A DNA stretch of 64,000 nt from NCBI GenBank assembly GCA_031551515.1, contig JAVBNL010000001.1, forward strand, positions 186,001-250,000. The letters are read 5' to 3'. The DNA is from FLUQ01 sp031551515 (GTDB taxonomy: Bacteria; Desulfobacterota; Desulfovibrionia; Desulfovibrionales; Desulfovibrionaceae). Position 1 is the first letter of the stretch. Each line of letters opens with the position of its first letter. Made by a program: the position numbers and the translations under genes. The notes below the pieces were generated by a model. It saw only the letters and a list, made by a program, of their open reading frames with translations. It had not been told where the DNA came from and searched no databases. Shown one piece after another: positions 59,286-64,000 of this stretch.

Positions 59286-59705
59286 CTATTCGTTCAGTTC
59301 TTTTTCGCAGGCAACGGCCAGAGCGCAGGCTATCACCTGATCCTCTTCGGCTTTCAGGCCGCTGATGCCGATGCCGCCCAGGCTTTTGCCGGTCTTGTCT
59401 TTGATGACCGCGCCGCCGGGCAGCGCAGTGAACTTGGGGTCGCAAAAATCGGCGGCCAGCAGATGCTCCTTTTGCAGGCGGGCGTAAAAAGCGTCGGTAT
59501 GCACGCCCAAAAGGCAGGCCGTATACGCTTTGCCTGTGGAAATGGCGATGCTGCGCAACGGCGCGTCATCCATGCGGCCGAAGGCCAGCAAATTGCCCGC
59601 GCCGTCGCAGACCGCGACGCAAACAGGGCGGCTGTAATCGGCCAGGGCTTTTTCCATGCCTTGCCGAACGGCCTTTTGAGCCAGGGCAAATGTCATCGGG
59701 CGCAT
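59286..59705 (-). CDS. HbpS/GlcG-family haem-binding-like protein
   Basis: A 139-residue soluble protein of the GlcG/HbpS fold (profilin-like): 'SRPVCVAVCDGAGNLLAFGRMDDAPLRSIAISTGKAYTAC' and 'ALPGGAVIKDKTGKSLGGIGISGLKAEEDQVIA'. HbpS binds haem and modulates a two-component system in Streptomyces; GlcG occurs in glycolate operons. AAGGAG lies 5 nt before the ATG. It follows the NtrC-type regulator by 16 bp, so they are likely co-transcribed and may work together. Function here is inferred from context. Confidence 0.75.
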   Translation of the reverse strand: MRPMTFALAQKAVRQGMEKALADYSRPVCVAVCDGAGNLLAFGRMDDAPLRSIAISTGKAYTACLLGVHTDAFYARLQKEHLLAADFCDPKFTALPGGAVIKDKTGKSLGGIGISGLKAEEDQVIACALAVACEKELNE

Positions 59706-59721
59706 AACGACTCCTTTTTGC

Positions 59722-61179
59722 TTATATCTCAACTTGATACTGTTTGATTTTACGCAGCATGGTCTTGTAGTCAATGCGCAGCAGGCGGGCGGCTTTAAGC
59801 TTGTTGCCCTTGGTTTTGCGCAAGGTGTCGGTCAGAATGTCCTTTTCCAGCCCGGCGGTCGCTTCTTTGACCCTGTCGGCCAGCGACACGTCGTCGGTTC
59901 CGGCGCCACCGGCAAAAGCAGAAGAAAAACCGCGTTCCTGAACGCCGCCGCGCTCCGGCGCGCGCTGCCCTGGCGAAGAAACATCGGCCGAAGGCACATA
60001 CGCCTCCGCCAGCATCAGGTGTTCCGGCCCTATCCAGTCGTTTTCGTCGCACAGCAAAATGGCCTGCCGCACCACGTTGCGCAGTTCGCGCACGTTTCCG
60101 GGCCAGGTATAGGCCAACATCATCTCCAAAGCCTGACGGTTGAAACCCCGGCTGCGTTTGCCCAGTTGCACCTGCGACTCCGAAAGAAAGCGCTGGCCCA
60201 GATAAATAATATCTTCCGTGCGGCGGCGCAGCGGCGGCACTTTGATGGTCACCTCTTTCAGCCGGTAATACAAGTCGCCGCGAAAGGTCCGCTCTTCCAC
60301 AAAGCGTTCCAGGGGGCAGTTGGTGGCGGCGATGATACGCACATCCACGGGCCGGGCCGTGCTGGAACCCAACTTGAGAATGCTTTTTTCCTGCATGACC
60401 CGCAGCAGTTTTTGCTGCGCGGTGTATGGCAGGTTTGAAATCTCGTCCAGAAACAGCGTGCCTTTATCCGCCATTTCAAAATGCCCCTGCTTGTCGGAAA
60501 GAGCGCCGGTAAAGGCCCCTTTCACATAGCCGAACAGTTCGGATTCGATCAGGGTTTCGGGTATGGCGCCGCAGTCTACCGGCACAAAGGGGCCGTCTTT
60601 AACCAGGCTGCGGTTGTGCACGGCACGGGCGACCACTTCTTTACCGCTGCCGCTCTCGCCTTCGATCAGCACGGTGAAGGGCGAAGGCGCGACCTTTTCA
60701 ATGACCCTGGCCAAGGCTTGCACCTGATCGCTCTGCCCCATCAGTTCGAATATGGACTGGCGTTCGTGCAGTTTTTTGCGCAGCTCTTTGACTTTGCGTT
60801 CCAGCTGCCGTTTTTCCAGGGCGTGCGTGATGGCGACGGAAAGCTGATCCTTGTCCACGGGTTTGAGCAGATAATCATAGGCCCCGTTGCGCAGGGCGTT
60901 GACCACCAGCTTCACGTCCGAATCGTTGGTCACCATGATAATGGGAACCTGAGGGATAACGGACTGAAACTCCCGCACCATTTCCAGCCCGTTTTTGCCG
61001 GGCATTTTAAAATCCAGCAAAATAAGATCCGGCCGTTTGCCCGCGACTATTTCAAGGGCCTGGTCACCGTCTTTCGCCTCCCATACGCTGAAACCCCATT
61101 CCTGCAACATGCGCTGCATGCCCGCGCGATAGCTTTGCTCGTCGTCAACAACCAGAATGGTGCCGGAAGAAGCGTTCAT
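59722..61179 (-). CDS. NtrC-family sigma-54 activator (receiver-AAA+-Fis)
   Basis: 485 residues. Receiver domain with 'VVDDEQSYRAGM', phospho-acceptor Asp56 in 'LILLDFKMPGKNG' and 'LLKPVDKDQL'. AAA+ domain with Walker A 'IEGESGSGKEVVARAVH', the sigma-54-contact loop 'VKGAFTGALSDKQGHFE', Walker B 'TLFLDEISNL' and the arginine finger region 'FRGDLYYRLKEV'. C-terminal Fis-type helix-turn-helix 'NKLKAARLLRIDYKTMLRKIKQY'. The ATG at 61179 follows AGGGAG by 4 nt. No histidine kinase is adjacent. It is divergent from the carbamate kinase operon, its likely target. Confidence 0.93.
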   Translation of the reverse strand: MNASSGTILVVDDEQSYRAGMQRMLQEWGFSVWEAKDGDQALEIVAGKRPDLILLDFKMPGKNGLEMVREFQSVIPQVPIIMVTNDSDVKLVVNALRNGAYDYLLKPVDKDQLSVAITHALEKRQLERKVKELRKKLHERQSIFELMGQSDQVQALARVIEKVAPSPFTVLIEGESGSGKEVVARAVHNRSLVKDGPFVPVDCGAIPETLIESELFGYVKGAFTGALSDKQGHFEMADKGTLFLDEISNLPYTAQQKLLRVMQEKSILKLGSSTARPVDVRIIAATNCPLERFVEERTFRGDLYYRLKEVTIKVPPLRRRTEDIIYLGQRFLSESQVQLGKRSRGFNRQALEMMLAYTWPGNVRELRNVVRQAILLCDENDWIGPEHLMLAEAYVPSADVSSPGQRAPERGGVQERGFSSAFAGGAGTDDVSLADRVKEATAGLEKDILTDTLRKTKGNKLKAARLLRIDYKTMLRKIKQYQVEI

Positions 61180-61381
61180 ATGGCTCCCTGATATGTCATA
61201 ATAAGGATATTTCCTGCGATATGGGCAAGCATACCCGACATCAGGCTCGCATGCCATATTTTTATCACCACCATGCCGACTATGGCGACGGAGCCCTATT
61301 TTCATGCACAAGTGGTCCAACCAATTATGCAGTTCAATAAAAAATATTCAATTAAATTTGTTAATTAAGCAAAATTAAATT

Positions 61382-61398
61382 TTGGCATTGCTTTTGCT
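61382..61398 (+). promoter_or_regulatory. Sigma-54 (-24/-12) promoter of the carbamate kinase-fdrA operon
   Basis: TTGGCATTGCTTTTGCT with -24 GG (61384-61385) and -12 GC (61396-61397) exactly 10 nt apart. It lies 66 nt before the carbamate kinase ATG. The 285-bp divergent region also has an A+T-rich tract (about 61318-61382), where an IHF bend or the activator may bind. The regulator that fits is the adjacent NtrC-type gene. Confidence 0.75.
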
Positions 61399-61464
61399 GT
61401 ACCTCAAAAAGAACTAACCCGGCGGGAAACTGCCCGCTGTTACCCGCAAGGAGCGCGGAACGGT

Positions 61465-62481
61465 ATGGACAAGCAACGCACGGTCGTCGTGGCCATCGGC
61501 GGCAACGCCCTGGTACGGCAAAATCAACGCGGAACGTTTGAAGAACAGCTCGCCAACGTGCAGGAAAGCGTGGACACCCTGGCGGACTTGATCCGCCAAG
61601 GCTACCGGCTGGTTATCACCCACGGCAACGGGCCTCAGGTCGGCAACCTGTATCTGCGCACGGACATCGAAGGCGAACCGCTGACCGCCATGCCCCTTGA
61701 CGTCTGCGGCGCGGAAACGCAAGGCCAGATCGGCTATGTGATCGAGATGGCCCTGGTCAACACGTTGCGCAAGATGGGGCTGAACGTTCCCGTGGCCACC
61801 GTGGTCACCAGGGTTGAAGTTGACGCGAACGACCCCAATTTCGCCAACCCCACCAAACCGGTAGGCCCTTTCTATTCCCATGAGGAACTGGAAAAGAAGC
61901 TGGCGGAAAAGCCTTTCACGTATATAGAAGACAGCGGGCGGGGTTTTCGCCGGGTGGTGGCTTCCCCGGAACCCGTGACCATTTTGCAGGAACAGACCAT
62001 CCGCGATCTTTCCGCTTCCGGCACGGTGGTCATTGCCGGCGGCGGAGGCGGCATTCCTGTCATTCGCACTTCCGACGGGCAGTATCGCGGCGTGGAGGCG
62101 GTTATCGACAAAGACCGCACTTCCGCCCTGCTGGCCTCGGTGATCGGGGCCGACTTTCTGCTCATCCTCACCGGAGTTGAAAAAGTAGCTATCAACTTCA
62201 ATAAGCCGGACATGCGCGAACTTGACAGCATGACTGTCTCTGAAGCCGCCGCGTATATGGCCGAAGGGCAATTCCCCCCCGGCAGCATGGGCCCGAAAGT
62301 TGAGGCGGCCATGCGTTTCGCGTCAACCGGCAACGGCTGCGCCGTTATAACCACACTCTCTCGCGCGGCCGATGCGCTGGCCGGGGCCAACGGCACCTGC
62401 ATCGTTTCCGATTCTTCCTATTCCGGCCATGTTGTGCCAGAATGCGCCCGCGAACGCCAAAACCGGAACGCCGCCGGATAA
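61465..62481 (+). CDS. arcC: Carbamate kinase
   Basis: A 338-residue enzyme converting carbamoyl phosphate plus ADP to ATP, ammonia and CO2. Seen: 'VVVAIGGNALVRQNQRGTFEEQ', 'LVITHGNGPQVGNLYLR', 'PLDVCGAETQGQIGY', 'RRVVASPEPVTI', 'VVIAGGGGGIPVI', 'AVIDKDRTSALLASVIGADFLLILTGVEKV' and 'GSMGPKVEAAMRF'. AAGGAG is 11 nt before the ATG. It is the first gene after the -24/-12 promoter, and fdrA follows 33 bp on. Gives ATP from a carbamoyl-generating catabolic pathway. Confidence 0.94.
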   Translation: MDKQRTVVVAIGGNALVRQNQRGTFEEQLANVQESVDTLADLIRQGYRLVITHGNGPQVGNLYLRTDIEGEPLTAMPLDVCGAETQGQIGYVIEMALVNTLRKMGLNVPVATVVTRVEVDANDPNFANPTKPVGPFYSHEELEKKLAEKPFTYIEDSGRGFRRVVASPEPVTILQEQTIRDLSASGTVVIAGGGGGIPVIRTSDGQYRGVEAVIDKDRTSALLASVIGADFLLILTGVEKVAINFNKPDMRELDSMTVSEAAAYMAEGQFPPGSMGPKVEAAMRFASTGNGCAVITTLSRAADALAGANGTCIVSDSSYSGHVVPECARERQNRNAAG

Positions 62482-62514
62482 AATGCACCGCAACCTTTAG
62501 ACAAGGAAAAAGGC

Positions 62515-64000
62515 ATGTCTCAGGTCCGCTCCATAATTTTGCCGAATACCTACCGCGATTCGGTCTTCCTCATGAAGCTTTCCAGCCAGGCCAAGACGGA
62601 AAGCGAAGCGGAGCAAGTCTCTGCCATGATGGGCACCCCGCGCAACAAAGAACTTTTTGTCCAATCCGGCCTTGCTACCCCTGAAATGGAACAGGCCGGG
62701 CCGGAAGACCTCATCATTGCCGTCAAAGGCGCGCCGGGCAACCTGGATGCCGCCGAAGGGGCCGTAAAACGCCTGCTGGCCGAAGCCGCCCCCAAAAAGA
62801 GCGGCGGCCGGGGCGAAGAGCTGCCCCATGACCTGGACGAGGCCGTAAAACACGACCCCGACCTGAATCTGGCCCTTATCTCCGTGGCCGGCGATTATGC
62901 CCGCTATGAAGCGGCCAAAGCCGTGAACGCGGGCATGGATGTCATGCTGTACAGCGACAATATTTCGCTGGAAGACGAAATCGCCCTGAAAAAACAGGCC
63001 AGCCGCAAAGGCGTGCTGGTCATGGGGCCTGATTGCGGCACAGCCATAATTAACGGCGTGCCCCTGGCCTTTGCCAACCACGTTTCCAAAGGCCCCGTGG
63101 GCATCGTGGGCGCTTCCGGCACCGGCTTGCAAGAGGTCATCTGCCTGCTTGAGCGGCTGGGGGTCGGCATCAGCCAGGCCTACGGCACCGGCGGACGCGA
63201 TTTGAAAGACGACGTGGGCGCCCTGACCGCCGTGGCCGCCCTGCACCGGCTGGAGCATGATGAAGAAACCAAGGTCATCGTACTCCTTGGCAAACCGCCG
63301 GGAAAGAGCACCCGCGCCATGCTGGCCGCACTGCTGCCCACGCTGGGCAAGCCTGTATTCGTGCACTATCTCGGCGCCAGCGACCATGCGCCGGAAGAAG
63401 CGGCCGGGCTGCACAGCGCCAAAGACCTGACCGAACTGGCCATTGTCACCGCCCGCCACGTGAAGCCGGGCCTGAACACCGACGCCATCGCCTCCGCCCC
63501 CGCCATGCCCGCCAAAGCGCGCAAGGGGTATCTGCGCGGCCTCTTCGGCGGCGGCACCCTGTGCCAGGAAGCGGCGGAACTGGCCGCTCCCCTTCTGGAA
63601 GGCGACAAATACAGCAACCTTAAGGTGGCGGGTTTCGCCCCCATCAAAGCCGCCGACAAAAGCCGCGGCCATTGTTTCTGGGATTTCGGCGACGACGAAT
63701 TCACCGTGGGCCGCCCCCACCCCATGATGGCTCCTGAATTGAAAATGGAACGCCTGGTCAGCGAGCTTGTGGACCCGGAAGTTTCCGTGGTGCTTATGGA
63801 TATGGTCATCGGCTACGGCGCGCACCAGGATCAGGCGGGCGAGTTTCTGCGCGCCCTGAAAACCGCTTCCGCCCAAAACGCCGCAGCCGCGGGCAACACC
63901 ATCATCGTGGCCTCGGTCTGCGGCACGGACGCCGATTCGCCCAGCCGCAAAGACCAGGTCGAGCTGCTTGAAAAAGCCGGGGTCATCGTCTGCGGCAGCA
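62515..64000 (+). CDS. fdrA: FdrA-family acyl-CoA synthetase-like protein (partial, runs off right edge)
   Basis: 495 codons are visible in an open plus-strand frame starting at 62515 ('MSQVRSIILPNTYRDSVFLMKL'), AAGGA 7 nt upstream. It shows the succinyl-CoA-synthetase-alpha-like signatures 'LVMGPDCGTAIINGVPLAFAN' and 'GPVGIVGASGTGLQEVICLLERLG' with 'GISQAYGTGGRDL', which mark FdrA (E. coli FdrA has 555 residues). FdrA (AllF) belongs to oxamate carbamoyltransferase-type complexes with AllG and AllH in ureide degradation. Pairing with carbamate kinase fits that pathway. Continuation genes should lie beyond the window. Confidence 0.88.
   Translation, partial: MSQVRSIILPNTYRDSVFLMKLSSQAKTESEAEQVSAMMGTPRNKELFVQSGLATPEMEQAGPEDLIIAVKGAPGNLDAAEGAVKRLLAEAAPKKSGGRGEELPHDLDEAVKHDPDLNLALISVAGDYARYEAAKAVNAGMDVMLYSDNISLEDEIALKKQASRKGVLVMGPDCGTAIINGVPLAFANHVSKGPVGIVGASGTGLQEVICLLERLGVGISQAYGTGGRDLKDDVGALTAVAALHRLEHDEETKVIVLLGKPPGKSTRAMLAALLPTLGKPVFVHYLGASDHAPEEAAGLHSAKDLTELAIVTARHVKPGLNTDAIASAPAMPAKARKGYLRGLFGGGTLCQEAAELAAPLLEGDKYSNLKVAGFAPIKAADKSRGHCFWDFGDDEFTVGRPHPMMAPELKMERLVSELVDPEVSVVLMDMVIGYGAHQDQAGEFLRALKTASAQNAAAAGNTIIVASVCGTDADSPSRKDQVELLEKAGVIVCGS

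Noticed and set aside
62497..63876. A 459-codon minus-strand frame
   Set aside because: Opposite to the partial fdrA, which has a ribosome site and FdrA signatures and stays open to the window edge.
1..64000. tRNA, rRNA, CRISPR array, IS element or phage gene
   Set aside because: I saw no cloverleaf-type sequence in the gaps, no direct-repeat/spacer pattern, and no transposase or integrase. The repeats at 4690, 17970 and 59200 are palindromic and dispersed, not an array.

Overview
The window is a G+C-rich, gene-dense bacterial chromosome segment of 64 kb. It looks like a motile, LPS-bearing anaerobe of the Desulfovibrio/Bilophila group (Desulfobacterota). The main clues are a PxxKW cysteine-rich protein, an FmdB-type zinc ribbon, anaerobic glycerol-3-phosphate dehydrogenase subunits GlpA and GlpB, -24/-12 (sigma-54) promoters including one ahead of fliK, gmhA, and an alpha-type carboxyltransferase that runs past the usual AccA length beside its biotin carboxylase. 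This placement is inferred from gene content only. No rRNA, tRNA, CRISPR array, transposase or integrase gene was seen.

Layout. 1-2600 (-): carboxyltransferase (cut by the left edge) and biotin carboxylase. 2759-7192 (+): purine nucleoside phosphorylase, an Old Yellow Enzyme, a YcaO-TPR protein and a glycosyltransferase-like protein. 7199-10449: a beta-hydroxyacid dehydrogenase homologue with an altered active site, a membrane-anchored unknown and a methyltransferase. 10549-16699 (+): two giant tandem paralogues of unknown function with an apparent degenerate PHP-like segment and a C-terminal membrane region. 16732-21000 (+): M20 carbamoylase, CgeB-like glycosyltransferase, gmhA, FmdB-like protein and hemC. 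21116-30853: Lon-like protease, galE, DUF3179 protein, HAD phosphatase, pentapeptide lipoprotein, glpB/glpA and a small sigma-54-preceded gene. 31142-42504 (+): a housekeeping run of UspA, hisC, cmk, PxxKW protein, mnmG, PilZ protein, CorC-like protein, lnt, prfB with its programmed frameshift, a diguanylate cyclase and a MinD/FlhG ATPase. 42560-49443: WG-repeat protein, PAP2 phosphatase and LTA-synthase-like protein (-), then a CpxRA-like two-component pair and an HU/IHF protein (+). 49452-53462 (+): UshA-like protein, DUF47/PiT phosphate transport pair and a GT9 heptosyltransferase. 53625-58124 (+): fliK, flgD and flgE. 58458-64000: lipoprotein, HbpS/GlcG-like protein and NtrC-type regulator (-), facing a carbamate kinase-fdrA operon (+) that leaves the window.

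How the parts work together. The clearest regulatory circuit is at the right end. An NtrC-type activator with a GAFTGA motif is transcribed away from a carbamate kinase-fdrA operon whose upstream region carries a textbook -24/-12 promoter with the correct 10-bp GG/GC spacing. This suggests sigma-54-dependent control of a carbamoyl-phosphate-yielding ureide/oxamate-type catabolic pathway. The fliK-flgD-flgE run also starts behind a -24/-12-like element. A multi-hairpin intergenic repeat occurs three times (about 4690, 17970 and 59200).

The least explained parts are the duplicated ~1,015-residue proteins at 10549-16699, the promoter-linked 164-residue protein at 30359-30853, and the membrane-anchored protein at 8194-9732.
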